Origin: CAVXGU01 sp963761615
Lineage (GTDB): Bacteria > Acidobacteriota > Vicinamibacteria > Vicinamibacterales > CAVVIG01
Reading direction: 5' to 3'
DNA: 64,000 nt
Assembly: GCA_963761615.1 (NCBI GenBank)
Contig: CAVXGU010000003.1
Span: 682,001-746,000 of the forward strand
The position numbers and the translations under genes are program-made. Shown piece after piece: positions 8,052 to 20,089 of this stretch. Under the pieces are notes generated by a model that saw only the letters and a program-made list of their open reading frames with translations, ran no database searches and was not told where the DNA came from. Numbering within the stretch: the first letter of the stretch is position 1; every line of letters starts with the position of its first letter.

Positions 8052-9155
8052 ATGTGGAACCGGAACAGGCTGACGGCGGCGCTCGGGATCGACTATCCCA
8101 TCATTCAGGGCGCGCTCGGCGGACTGGCGTCGCAGCGGTTGACGGCGGCCGTGTCCGACTTCGGCGGCCTCGGTTCGTTCGGCGCCCACGGCCTCACCCC
8201 GGAGGCGGTCACCGACGTCGTCGCCGAGATCCGGTCCCTGACGGCGAAGCCGTTCGCCATGAATCTGTGGGTGTCCATGCAAGACGAGGGTGCCGTCGCC
8301 TCGGACGAACGGGCCTTCGACAGGAGCCTCGCGCCGCTGCTGCCGTATCTCGAGGCGCTGGGCGCGCCGCGTCCCCGGTACGAGCGCTATGCGCCGAGAC
8401 GGTTCGAGGACCAGGCGCGTGCGCTGCTGGACGCGCGCGTGCCGGTATTCAGCTTCATCTTCGGGATCCCGCCCCGCGAGATTCTCGAGGAGTGCCGCGC
8501 GCGAGGGACGGTCACCATCGGCGGGGCGACCACACCCGACGAAGCCGTCGCCCTGCAGGACGCCGGCGTGGACGCGATCGTCGCATCGGGGTTCGAGGCG
8601 GGCGGCCATCGCGGGTCCTTCCTCCGGCCCGCCGAGGATTCCCTCGTCGGCACGCTGTCGCTCGTACCCCGGATCGTCGACCGCGTCGACGTGCCGGTCA
8701 TCGCCGCCGGCGGGATCGCCGACGCGCGAGGCGTGATCGCGGCCCTCGCGCTCGGCGCGGAAGCGGTCCAGATGGGCACGGCGTTCCTGGCCAGCGAGGA
8801 GTCCGGCGCCGCGCCGCTGCATCGTGAGGCCATCCGCGAGCGGCGCGCCGGGGACACCGCGCTGACGAAGGGCTTCACCGGACGGCTCGCCCGCGGCATC
8901 CGCAATCGGTTGATGGACGATCTGAACCGATCGGACACCGAGATCCTGCCGTATCCGCTGCAGCGAGCGCTGGTGAAGCACCTCACGACGAGCGCACAGG
9001 CGGCGCACCGGACGGATCTGGTGCAGATGTGGGCCGGGCAGAGCGCCCCCCTTGCGGGCGGCGCCGACGTGTCGGCGTTCCTGCACGCCCTGGTCGACGA
9101 AGTGTCCGCTATCGCCGGACCCGTCACCGAGTGGAGTGCGGCTCGCCGCGAGTGA
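8052..9155 (+). CDS. Nitronate monooxygenase family flavoprotein
   Basis: A 367-residue FMN-dependent TIM-barrel protein. It opens with the family motif YPIIQGALGG and contains FSFIFGIPP, DAIVASGFEAGGHRGS and PVIAAGGIADARGV, followed by ALGAEAVQMGTAFL, the FMN phosphate-binding region. Nitronate monooxygenases oxidise alkyl nitronates or propionate-3-nitronate to carbonyl compounds and nitrite. Related proteins are FabK-type enoyl reductases or NADH:quinone reductases, so the substrate is not fixed. It is divergent from the DUF1059-STAS gene. Confidence 0.85.
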   Translation: MWNRNRLTAALGIDYPIIQGALGGLASQRLTAAVSDFGGLGSFGAHGLTPEAVTDVVAEIRSLTAKPFAMNLWVSMQDEGAVASDERAFDRSLAPLLPYLEALGAPRPRYERYAPRRFEDQARALLDARVPVFSFIFGIPPREILEECRARGTVTIGGATTPDEAVALQDAGVDAIVASGFEAGGHRGSFLRPAEDSLVGTLSLVPRIVDRVDVPVIAAGGIADARGVIAALALGAEAVQMGTAFLASEESGAAPLHREAIRERRAGDTALTKGFTGRLARGIRNRLMDDLNRSDTEILPYPLQRALVKHLTTSAQAAHRTDLVQMWAGQSAPLAGGADVSAFLHALVDEVSAIAGPVTEWSAARRE

Positions 9156-9304
9156 CGACGCCTGGACGGGGAGGACGCGACGGTTCTCGCGGTGTGCGCC
9201 CGGGACCGTCGCGCGTCGGTCCGCGCCTTGACACCCCTGGGTCCAGGTCATAGAGGGCGGGCACAGCCAACGCGGCCATCAAGGCCGGGCCCCCTCCGGG
9301 AGGG

Positions 9305-9736
9305 CTACTCCTCCAGCAGCGACTCGAGGATCCGCACCAGGGACCGCCGCTGCGCGGCCGACAGCCGGGACAAAGGCACCGGACCCTGCGTCATACCTTT
9401 GAGGACTTCGGCGCGGACTCGCGAGCCGGTCGGCGTGAGCTGCAGCACCTTGACCCGGCGGTCGCGGGCCGACGGCTGACGCTGCACGAGGCCCCGGGCC
9501 TCCAGGCGGTCGACCAGCCCGGTCACGTTCGACCGGTCGCACGACAGCGCGTCCGCCAGATGCCCCATGGGCAGCGGCCGATCGGGTTCGATGAGGTGGA
9601 GGACGTGGCACTGCGCCGGCGACAGATCGAAGGCGGCGCAGAGGTCGGGCAGGTGCTCCCGCTGCGCAAAGAAGAACCGCACGAGGAGCTGCCAGGCGCG
9701 GCGGGCTTCGGGGTCCTGGCGGGTCACGGGTGCCAT
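9305..9736 (-). CDS. MarR family transcriptional regulator
   Basis: A 143-residue protein (counting from the ATG at 9736) with the MarR winged helix: MGHLADALSCDRSNVTGLVDRLEARGLV as recognition region, then the wing RQPSARDRRVKVLQLT. The ATG lies inside a perfect TATAAT, so if that is the -10 element the true start may be the GTG at 9727, used without a leader. It is divergent from lon across a 59-base region carrying overlapping promoters and a short inverted repeat, so it probably controls itself and lon. Confidence 0.87.
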   Translation of the reverse strand: MAPVTRQDPEARRAWQLLVRFFFAQREHLPDLCAAFDLSPAQCHVLHLIEPDRPLPMGHLADALSCDRSNVTGLVDRLEARGLVQRQPSARDRRVKVLQLTPTGSRVRAEVLKGMTQGPVPLSRLSAAQRRSLVRILESLLEE

Positions 9737-9764
9737 TATAGTTGAACTACTTAACAATTGACAA
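9735..9764 (-). promoter_or_regulatory. marR promoter
   Basis: On the - strand TTGTCA (9764-9759) and TATAAT (9740-9735) are 18 bases apart. Both are strong consensus matches. Predicted transcription start is near 9728, at or next to the in-frame GTG at 9727. The -35 box overlaps the lon -35 box on the other strand. Confidence 0.6.
9739..9749. promoter_or_regulatory. Candidate MarR operator
   Basis: TAGTT-G-AACTA is a perfect inverted repeat with a one-base centre. It overlaps the marR -10 and its spacer. MarR family dimers bind AT-rich inverted repeats at such positions. Assignment is by position only. Confidence 0.4.
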
Positions 9765-9786
9765 ACTAAACCAATAGTCCTACGAT
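9758..9786 (+). promoter_or_regulatory. lon promoter
   Basis: A perfect TTGACA (9758-9763), a 17-base spacer and TACGAT (9781-9786). Transcription would start near 9793, three bases before the lon ATG at 9796. The lon message would therefore be essentially leaderless. Confidence 0.6.
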
Positions 9787-9795
9787 GGTCTCATC

Positions 9796-12078
<2,283 letters not shown>

Positions 12079-12170
12079 CGGACGGGCGCCAACCCTCCGC
12101 GGTGTGGCAAGATCGGGGGGTTGCGCCCGCCGTCGGCAATCCGTCGATCGCGTGCGCGGAGGCGACGCAC

Positions 12171-12764
12171 ATGACCAAGAAGACGATCGACGCCGACGCC
12201 CTCATCAATCGGGCCAGTCCGCTCGTGCACCAGCAGGCGCACGAGATCCAGCCGTTCAACCACTTGGTGAAGATGCCGATCGCGCTCTCGGAGACGACCT
12301 GCAAGGAGAGCGTCGAGAACCTCAACCAGCTCCTGGCCGACACGATGTCCCTGCGCGACCTGTACAAGAAGCACCACTGGCAGGTCGCCGGGCCGACGTT
12401 CTACCAGCTGCACCTGCTCTTCGACAAACACTACGAGGAGCAGAACGAACTGGTGGACGCGCTCGCCGAGCGGATTCAGCTGCTCGGCGGGGTCAGCCTC
12501 GCCGTCGCGGCCGACGTCGCCGAGACGACCCTGGTCCCGCGCCCGCCGAAAGGCCGCGAGGAAGTGCCAGTCCAGATTTCCCGGCTCCTGCACGCGCACG
12601 AGATCGTGCTCAAGGAGGCGCGGACGATGGCGCGCCTCGCGAACGAGCACGGCGACGATGGCACGGCCGACCTGATCGTGAGCGGGTTGATTCGCCGCAA
12701 CGAGCTCCAGGCGTGGTTCGTCTCGCAGCACGTCGTATCCGAGCCGCTGGTGCGCGCCGATTAG
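12171..12764 (+). CDS. dps: Dps-like ferritin-fold DNA protection protein
   Basis: A 197-residue protein starting at ATG after GGAGG. The Dps pattern is clear: LYKKHHWQVAGPTFYQLHLLFDKHYEEQ, which supplies the His, Asp and Glu residues of the intersubunit ferroxidase site, followed by LAERIQLLGG. Dps proteins form dodecamers that oxidise and store iron using hydrogen peroxide and bind DNA. It follows lon by 92 bases and may be expressed with it. Confidence 0.88.
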   Translation: MTKKTIDADALINRASPLVHQQAHEIQPFNHLVKMPIALSETTCKESVENLNQLLADTMSLRDLYKKHHWQVAGPTFYQLHLLFDKHYEEQNELVDALAERIQLLGGVSLAVAADVAETTLVPRPPKGREEVPVQISRLLHAHEIVLKEARTMARLANEHGDDGTADLIVSGLIRRNELQAWFVSQHVVSEPLVRAD

Positions 12765-12783
12765 GGCGGCAGCCAGTGCCGCA

Positions 12784-12804
12784 TTTTGTCAGCACCTGAC
12801 AAAA
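12784..12804. promoter_or_regulatory. Perfect 9-bp palindrome, operator-like
   Basis: TTTTGTCAG (12784-12792), a CAC spacer, then CTGACAAAA (12796-12804). The arms are perfectly complementary and AT-rich in a GC-rich context. It lies 19 bases after dps and about 135 bases before the GGDEF-EAL gene. The T-run is on the wrong side for a simple terminator of dps, although the A-run could serve the opposite strand. It is most like a binding site for a dimeric regulator. Confidence 0.5.
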
Positions 12805-12938
12805 CAGGGCACTCATTGACGCCAAACGGCCTGTCCCGGATTCACGCTCGCGAGCGGCCGCTGGTCATCAACCCGTGATCCGAGAATGACTTAGGTCAGA
12901 AGGCGGAGCGCTGGTCCCGGCCTTGCTAGATCGCCGCC

Positions 12939-15881
12939 GTGGCCCGACGTGTAGGAGTGGACAGCCGTCCCTGGTGGAAACGGGGAACTTCGCCGCATAC
13001 GCCGCTTTTCGCGTTTGCGGCGGCGGCGATCGGCTCGGGTCTCTGGCTGGGCCTCGCCGCCTGGCCCGAGGAGCCCACCCTCGCGACCGGATTCGCCGCC
13101 CTGATGCTCGGGGCGATCGTGCACGCGACGTTCGACCTGCCGTGGTCGGGCACGGAGGACTGGGCGGTGATGCCGCTCTCCTTCGTGATCGACTTCAGCG
13201 CCCTGCTTCTCTTCGGCCCCCACGCGATGACGATCATCGCGACGGCTGGCGCGATCGCGCAGGTCCTGGCCAACTCCCCGCGGTCGGTGCTGTCGCGCCG
13301 CGTGCTCCTGCACATCGCGACCGTCGCCGTCGCCGCGCAGGTCGCTGGCCTCGCCTACGTCAGCGCGGGCGGTACCACCGGTGACTTCATCTGGCCGTGG
13401 CAGAGCGTCCCGCTCGCCGCGGCCATTGTCGTGTACTGCTTCGTCTCCAGCGTCTCGGTGGACGTGGTCGCACCGCTCCTGACGGGCAAGGCCGTGTCCC
13501 GCGCGTGGCCGAGGGGCGTGTTTCGCAGCCTGTCGACCTACGTCATCGGCGCCGCGGTGGCCGTTGCCGTCGTCGAGATCCTCCATCACCGGGCGTGGGA
13601 GATCCTGCCGGCGGCCGCCGTGCCGCTGCTGTTCGCCTACCGGTCCTACAGCGCCAGCATGGACCGGCTCGAGGCTGAACATCGCCAGCGCGCCGTCATC
13701 GAGTCGCTGGACCAGGGCGTCTCGGTCGTGGACCTCAAGGGCCGCGTGACGCTGTGGAACGACGCGCTCGCCCGCATGCTGGGCTGTCCCCGCGAGAAAG
13801 CGGTGGGGCGCCTGCACGGCGATGCCGTGCCCTCGCTCGCGCGGACCGCCCTCGGGCCGGCGGTGGCCGACGCCCTGAGCGGCCGGAGCCCGAAGACGTC
13901 CCCGCAGTCGGAACTGGTCGTCGCCGTGGGCGCCCGGACGCTGCAGGTCAGCATCCTGCCGATCGCCGACGGCGTGACGCTCTTCTGGCACGACGTGACG
14001 GAGCGGACGCGGGCGGATCACGCGTTGCGCCAGGAGGCCGAGCGCCTGGCCCTCACGGCGGAGGGCGCCAACGACGGCCTCTGGGCGTGGGACGTCAAGA
14101 CGCACGAGTTCTACGTGTCGGCGCGCTGGCGGGAGCTCGTCGGGCTCGTCCCCAGCGCCGGACCCGGACGCCTCGAAGACTGGTTCGATCGCGTCCATCC
14201 CGACGATGTCGTGCCGCTCAAGGACGTGCTGGACGCGCAGCTGGCCGGCCGGACGGACCACTTCGAGCACGAGCATCGCATCCGCCACGAGGATGGCACC
14301 TACCGGTGGTTCCTGTGCCGCGGCGTCGCCACGCGCGACATCGATCTCGGACGCGGCCGCATCGCGGGATCGCTCACCGACATCGCCGACCAGGTCGCCT
14401 CGCGCGAGCAGATCCGCAGCTCCGGATCCTGCGACCCCCTCACCGGTCTGAGCAATCGCACGGTGTTCGTCGAGCGGCTGGGAAAGGCCCTCGATCACTT
14501 CAAGACGCACCACCGCGGCCGGTTCGCGGTGCTCTATCTGGATCTCGATCGCTTCAAGGTCGTGAACGACAGCCTCGGGCACCTCGTCGGCGACGATCTG
14601 CTCATCGCGGTGTCCCGGCGGCTCGAATCGTGTCTCCGGCCGGCCGACGCGCTCGCCCGGCTGGGCGGCGACGAGTTCGCCATCCTGCTGAACGGCCTCG
14701 GCGACGACATGCAGGCCAACGTGATCGCGTTCCGCATCCAGGACGCCCTGAGCGCGCCGTTCTCCATCGGCGGCCGCGAGGTCTTCACCTCCGCGAGCAT
14801 CGGCATCGCGTTCAGCCAGTTCGAGTACGCGAACCCGGAAGAGATCATGCGCGACGCCGACACGGCCATGTACCACGCGAAGGCCCAGGGCAAGGCCCGC
14901 CACGAGCTCTTCGACGCGGACATGCACGCGCGGGCGCGCGACCGGCTGGGGCTGGAGAACGACCTGCGCCATGCGGTCAAGAATCGCGCGCTCGAGGTGT
15001 ACTATCAGCCCATCGTCTCGCTCGAGACGTGGATGTGTACGGGCTTCGAGTCGCTGGTCCGCTGGAAGCGGAACGGCGAACCGGTATCGCCGGCCGACTT
15101 CATCCCGGTGGCCGAGGAGCTCGGCCTGATCGAGTCGCTGGGGAGCTGGGTGCTCCAGGAGGCCTGCCGCACCTTCGCGGACTGGAAACGCCGGTTCCCG
15201 GCCGCCGAGCTCGACTGCATCACGGTCAACGTCTCCGCCCGGCAGCTGCTGCACCACGGCTTCGTGCGGCTCGTCGAACAGGTCGTCGAGAAGACCGGCA
15301 CGAAGCCCCGCGATCTGCGGCTCGAAATCACGGAGACCGCGTTGATGGGGAGTCCTCGCGACGCCGCCGACGTCATCCGCGGGCTGCGCGAGTTCGGCGT
15401 GAAGATCTACCTGGACGACTTCGGCACCGGCTACTCGTCGCTGAGCCACCTCCACAAGCTTCCGGTCGATGCCCTCAAGGTCGACCGTTCGTTCGTCCGC
15501 AGCCTCCTCCTGAGCGATCGCCCCGCCATCGTCGAGAGCATCCTCGCGCTGGCGCGGACGCTCGGTACCGGTGTTGTCGCCGAAGGCGTCGAGAGCGACC
15601 TGCAGGCCGAGGAGCTCAAGCGCCTCGGATGCCGTCACGCCCAGGGCTTCTTCTTCTCGCCGCCGCGCCCGGCCGAGGCCATCGAGCAGATGCTGGCCGC
15701 CCACGCGCCCCTCGGCCGCAAGCGGGTCCAGCGGCCGCAGGGCAACTGGCTGACCGAAGAGCCGGTGGCCCCGGGGCCGACGGCTCGTGATCTCGAGGAC
15801 TCCAGCGCTGGCTCCGGCGGGCGGTACAGCAGCGGCAGCTCCCTGCCCGGCGCCGCGATCGGCCGTCCCTCCCCCCTGTAG
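12939..15881 (+). CDS. Membrane GGDEF-EAL cyclic di-GMP protein with PAS domains
   Basis: A 980-residue protein. About seven N-terminal membrane helices (roughly residues 20-235) form a MASE-like sensor. They are followed by two PAS-type regions (about 240-350 and 365-490), a diguanylate cyclase domain with intact GGDEF (576-580), and a phosphodiesterase domain. The EAL signature reads ESL (E704), with the metal motifs DDFGTGYSSL and KVDRSF and the VAEGVE loop intact, so both activities are possible. The last 70 residues are low-complexity. The GTG start has no clear ribosome binding site, so the start is uncertain. Confidence 0.88.
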   Translation: MARRVGVDSRPWWKRGTSPHTPLFAFAAAAIGSGLWLGLAAWPEEPTLATGFAALMLGAIVHATFDLPWSGTEDWAVMPLSFVIDFSALLLFGPHAMTIIATAGAIAQVLANSPRSVLSRRVLLHIATVAVAAQVAGLAYVSAGGTTGDFIWPWQSVPLAAAIVVYCFVSSVSVDVVAPLLTGKAVSRAWPRGVFRSLSTYVIGAAVAVAVVEILHHRAWEILPAAAVPLLFAYRSYSASMDRLEAEHRQRAVIESLDQGVSVVDLKGRVTLWNDALARMLGCPREKAVGRLHGDAVPSLARTALGPAVADALSGRSPKTSPQSELVVAVGARTLQVSILPIADGVTLFWHDVTERTRADHALRQEAERLALTAEGANDGLWAWDVKTHEFYVSARWRELVGLVPSAGPGRLEDWFDRVHPDDVVPLKDVLDAQLAGRTDHFEHEHRIRHEDGTYRWFLCRGVATRDIDLGRGRIAGSLTDIADQVASREQIRSSGSCDPLTGLSNRTVFVERLGKALDHFKTHHRGRFAVLYLDLDRFKVVNDSLGHLVGDDLLIAVSRRLESCLRPADALARLGGDEFAILLNGLGDDMQANVIAFRIQDALSAPFSIGGREVFTSASIGIAFSQFEYANPEEIMRDADTAMYHAKAQGKARHELFDADMHARARDRLGLENDLRHAVKNRALEVYYQPIVSLETWMCTGFESLVRWKRNGEPVSPADFIPVAEELGLIESLGSWVLQEACRTFADWKRRFPAAELDCITVNVSARQLLHHGFVRLVEQVVEKTGTKPRDLRLEITETALMGSPRDAADVIRGLREFGVKIYLDDFGTGYSSLSHLHKLPVDALKVDRSFVRSLLLSDRPAIVESILALARTLGTGVVAEGVESDLQAEELKRLGCRHAQGFFFSPPRPAEAIEQMLAAHAPLGRKRVQRPQGNWLTEEPVAPGPTARDLEDSSAGSGGRYSSGSSLPGAAIGRPSPL

Positions 15882-15958
15882 CGCGGCCGTCCCGCGCCGG
15901 CACGCTCGTTGCTCGATTCCCGGGTATGAAGCGCCTGCATATCCGTAGAGGCATCGCC

Positions 15959-16453
15959 ATGAACACGAGGATTCTCGTCGCGGCGCTCGCCGTGGCGCTG
16001 GGCGCGTCCACCGCGTACGCGCAGGCCACGCAGTCGGGCTCCGCCGAGGCTGAGGCACAATCGGCCGCGGTCGTCCCGTCGCCTGTTCCCATTCCGCAGA
16101 GCCCGGTGACGCTCGCGACCGTCCGCATCCCGCGCGCGGTCACGGCCGACGATCGGCCGCTCGCGCCGGGCACCTATCAGGTGCGGCTCATCGGCAACCC
16201 GCTGGCGCCCGTGGCCGGCGAGACGGCCGGGCTCGAACAGTGGGTCCAGTTCCGGCAGCATGGGACCGTGAAGGGCAGGGCCGTGGCCTCGGTTGTTCCG
16301 AAGACCGAGATCCGCCAGGTGGCGGCCGGCGACCGGATTCCGGCACCCGGGCGGGCTCGCGTCGACGTGCTGAAGGGAAACGACTACGTTCGCGTGTGGA
16401 TCAACCGCGCCGGCACGAACTATCTGATCCACCTCCCGACGGCGATCTCATGA
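15959..16453 (+). CDS. Exported protein of unknown function
   Basis: A 164-residue protein with a clear Sec signal peptide (MNTRILVAALAVALGAS...AYAQA). The chosen ATG follows GAGG. The mature part has the pattern LAPGTYQVRLIGNP...EQWVQFRQHG...VPKTEIRQV...LKGNDYVRVWINRAGTNYLIHLP, predicted all-beta. I do not recognise the family. Its stop overlaps the start of the UspA-like gene by 4 bases, so the two are translationally coupled. Confidence 0.7.
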   Translation: MNTRILVAALAVALGASTAYAQATQSGSAEAEAQSAAVVPSPVPIPQSPVTLATVRIPRAVTADDRPLAPGTYQVRLIGNPLAPVAGETAGLEQWVQFRQHGTVKGRAVASVVPKTEIRQVAAGDRIPAPGRARVDVLKGNDYVRVWINRAGTNYLIHLPTAIS

Positions 16454-17013
16454 GCACGGACCCTTCGGGCACGGTGTCCGCGCGGTCTCGCGACGTCACC
16501 TCGACGATGCCGACCGCAATCGATGTCCTGGTCGTCGTCGACCAGACGCCGGCGTCGACCCGCGCGCTCGACTACGTGGCCCGCTGGATGGCCGGACGTC
16601 GCGAGGGCATCGTCCACCTGGCGTTCATCGCGCCGCGGCTCCCGGCACGGCTGCTGGAGTTCGGCGGATCGGAGCGCCTCGAGCGGGAAGAGCAGCTCGA
16701 GCGCGAGCTGCACGGCGAGCAGCGCCGCTGGATGTCCGCCGGCGACGCCCGGATTACGCCAGTCCTCGAGGCCGCACGTGCCCATCTCGAGGAGACCGGC
16801 CTCGCGCCGGATCGGATCCGCCCGCTCGTCTCGTCGCCGCTCGACATCCGGGACGTCGCCGACGAGGTGCTCCTGCTCGCCGCCGACGTCGGCTGCCGGA
16901 CGATCGTGCTCGGCCACCACACCCATACGTGGTTCCGCGAGCTCGGAAACGAGGACCTGACGGAACAGCTGGTGCGGCGCGCCGAGGGACTGACGATCTG
17001 GGTCGTCGACTGA
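16450..17013 (+). CDS. Universal stress protein (UspA)-like protein
   Basis: A 187-residue protein of one alpha/beta domain. The first strand is IDVLVVVDQTPASTRALDYVARW and the terminal region reads GCRTIVLGHHTHTWFRELGNEDLTEQLVRRAEGLTIWVVD, equivalent to the GxxxxxxGS nucleotide loop of Usp proteins. The loop lacks the canonical G-x2-G-x9-G-S, so ATP binding is doubtful. It is coupled to the preceding exported protein and precedes the transhydrogenase genes. Confidence 0.65.
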   Translation: MSTDPSGTVSARSRDVTSTMPTAIDVLVVVDQTPASTRALDYVARWMAGRREGIVHLAFIAPRLPARLLEFGGSERLEREEQLERELHGEQRRWMSAGDARITPVLEAARAHLEETGLAPDRIRPLVSSPLDIRDVADEVLLLAADVGCRTIVLGHHTHTWFRELGNEDLTEQLVRRAEGLTIWVVD

Positions 17014-17100
17014 CGGCACCTGCGCTCCGCAGCCGTCGCCGGCCGTCCTCCGGGCGGGTCGGGGCGCGGCGCCGACGTCTTCGCGAGGTCGCCGAACCGC

Positions 17101-17129
17101 TTTACACGGTCGATTGTAGATTTGATAAA
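17101..17129 (+). promoter_or_regulatory. pntAA promoter with embedded dyad
   Basis: TTTACA (17101-17106), a 17-base spacer and GATAAA (17124-17129) form a good sigma-70 promoter. Transcription would start near 17136, giving a leader with GATGAGG as ribosome binding site. Within it, TTACA-N7-TTGTAG forms a partial inverted repeat that recurs at 25170, as expected if a repressor covers the promoter. Confidence 0.55.
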
Positions 17130-17151
17130 AGGGACCGATGAGGCTGGCGGC

Positions 17152-18327
17152 ATGCTAGTGGGGGTCGTCCGGGAGAGCTTCCCCGGCGAGCGCCGGGTCG
17201 CGCTGGTGCCTGCATCGGTTCGCGCGCTCGCGGGCGCGGGACTCCAGACGATCGTGGAGTCCGGTGCCGGAGCGGACGCCGGTTTTCCCGACGCCCCGTA
17301 TGCGGACGCGGGCGCCACCGTGGTCGGAACGCGCCTGGAGGTCGTCGGAGCGGCCGACGTCCTGACGCAGGTTCGCACCCCTGGCGCCAACGTGGACCGG
17401 GGCCGCGACGAGCTGGATCGGCTCCGGTCCTCGCAGATCGTCATCGGCCTGGCGGACCCGCTGAGCGGCAACCGCATCCTCGAAGAACTGGCGCTCCGGG
17501 GCGTGACCCTGTTCGCCCTCGAGCTGATGCCGCGCATCGCGCGCGCGCAGTCGATGGACGTGCTCTCGTCGATGGCCACGGTAGCCGGATACAAGGCGGT
17601 CCTGCTGGCTGCGGCCACGCTGCCGCGCATGTTTCCGCTGTTGATGACGGCGGCGGGGACCATCACGCCGGCCCGCGTGCTCGTCGTCGGCGCCGGCGTC
17701 GCGGGCCTGCAGGCCATCGCGTCGGCGCGCCGGCTGGGAGCGACCGTCGAGGCCTACGACGTCCGGCCGGCCGCGAAGGAGCAGGTCGAGAGCCTGGGCG
17801 CGCGATTCGTCGAGCTGCCGCTCGAGGCGACGTCGGCCGAGGACGCCGGCGGCTACGCGAGGGCGCAAGGGGAGGACTTCTACCGGCGGCAGCGCGAGAT
17901 GATGACGCGAGTCGTCGCCGCGAGCGACGTCGTGATCACCACCGCGGCTGTGCCCGGCAAGAAGGCGCCCGTCCTCGTCACCCGCGAGATGCTGGCGGGG
18001 ATGCCCAGCGGATCGGTGATCGTCGACCTCGCCGCCGAGCGAGGGGGCAACTGCGAGCTGACCGAGCCGGACCGCACGGTGACCGCGCACGGCGTCACGA
18101 TCCTCGGGCCGACGAACCTGCCGAGCACGGTCCCGTTCCACGCCAGCCAGATGTTCTCGAAGAATCTCTCGACGTTTCTGCTCCACCTCGTGAGGGACGG
18201 CCGGCTGCGCATCGATCTGGACGACCCGATCACCCGCGAGACGCTCGTCGCCCGAGGCGGCGAGCTCGTCCACCCCGCCGTCCGCGGGAGCCAGGGCCTG
18301 CCGGCCCTGCCCCCGCAGAACGCCTGA
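17152..18327 (+). CDS. pntAA: NAD(P) transhydrogenase subunit alpha part 1
   Basis: The 391-residue NAD(H)-binding subunit (domain I) of proton-translocating transhydrogenase, which drives hydride transfer from NADH to NADP+ with the proton gradient. It begins GVVRESFPGERRVALVP, has the conserved SSMATVAGYKAVLLAA and the Rossmann motif VLVVGAGVAGLQA, then VIVDLAAERGGNCELT. The ATG at 17152 is preferred because it places the family N-terminus at the start. It is first in a three-gene operon with the split-subunit layout (pntAA-pntAB-pntB). Confidence 0.94.
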   Translation: MLVGVVRESFPGERRVALVPASVRALAGAGLQTIVESGAGADAGFPDAPYADAGATVVGTRLEVVGAADVLTQVRTPGANVDRGRDELDRLRSSQIVIGLADPLSGNRILEELALRGVTLFALELMPRIARAQSMDVLSSMATVAGYKAVLLAAATLPRMFPLLMTAAGTITPARVLVVGAGVAGLQAIASARRLGATVEAYDVRPAAKEQVESLGARFVELPLEATSAEDAGGYARAQGEDFYRRQREMMTRVVAASDVVITTAAVPGKKAPVLVTREMLAGMPSGSVIVDLAAERGGNCELTEPDRTVTAHGVTILGPTNLPSTVPFHASQMFSKNLSTFLLHLVRDGRLRIDLDDPITRETLVARGGELVHPAVRGSQGLPALPPQNA

Positions 18328-18336
18328 GGCACACGC

Positions 18337-18615
18337 ATGGACGCGTTCATCACCCTGCTGACGGTCTTCGTGCTGGCGATGTTCGTGGGCTGGATGGTCA
18401 TCACCAAGGTGCCGCCCCTCCTGCACACGCCGCTGATGTCCGGCAGCAACGCCGTGTCCGGGATCACCATCGTCGGCGCGCTGATCGCCGCGGCGACGCC
18501 GAGCCGGTTCACGACCGTTCTCGGCTTCGTCGCGATCGTCTTCGCGACGATCAACGTCGTCGGCGGCTTCCTGGTGACCCATCGGATGCTGGGCATGTTC
18601 AAGGGGAAGCGCTGA
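18337..18615 (+). CDS. pntAB: NAD(P) transhydrogenase subunit alpha part 2
   Basis: A 92-residue membrane protein with three hydrophobic helices, the first part of the proton channel domain II. The helix ending VITKVPPLLHTPLMSGSNAVSGI is diagnostic for the PntA C-terminal membrane part. It lies 9 bases after pntAA and 3 bases before pntB. Confidence 0.94.
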   Translation: MDAFITLLTVFVLAMFVGWMVITKVPPLLHTPLMSGSNAVSGITIVGALIAAATPSRFTTVLGFVAIVFATINVVGGFLVTHRMLGMFKGKR

Positions 18616-18618
18616 ATC

Positions 18619-20013
<1,395 letters not shown>

Positions 20014-20089
20014 TCCCTGTAGTGCAGGCCGTCAGGCCCGCCCGGCGGACCGGCAAGGTGGGGACCAACCGGCGGCTGACGCGCTGCGG

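Noticed and set aside
9230..9310. GC-rich partial hairpin GCCCCCTCC/GGGAGGGC after the MarR gene
   Set aside because: Imperfect stem and no T-run; not convincing as a terminator.
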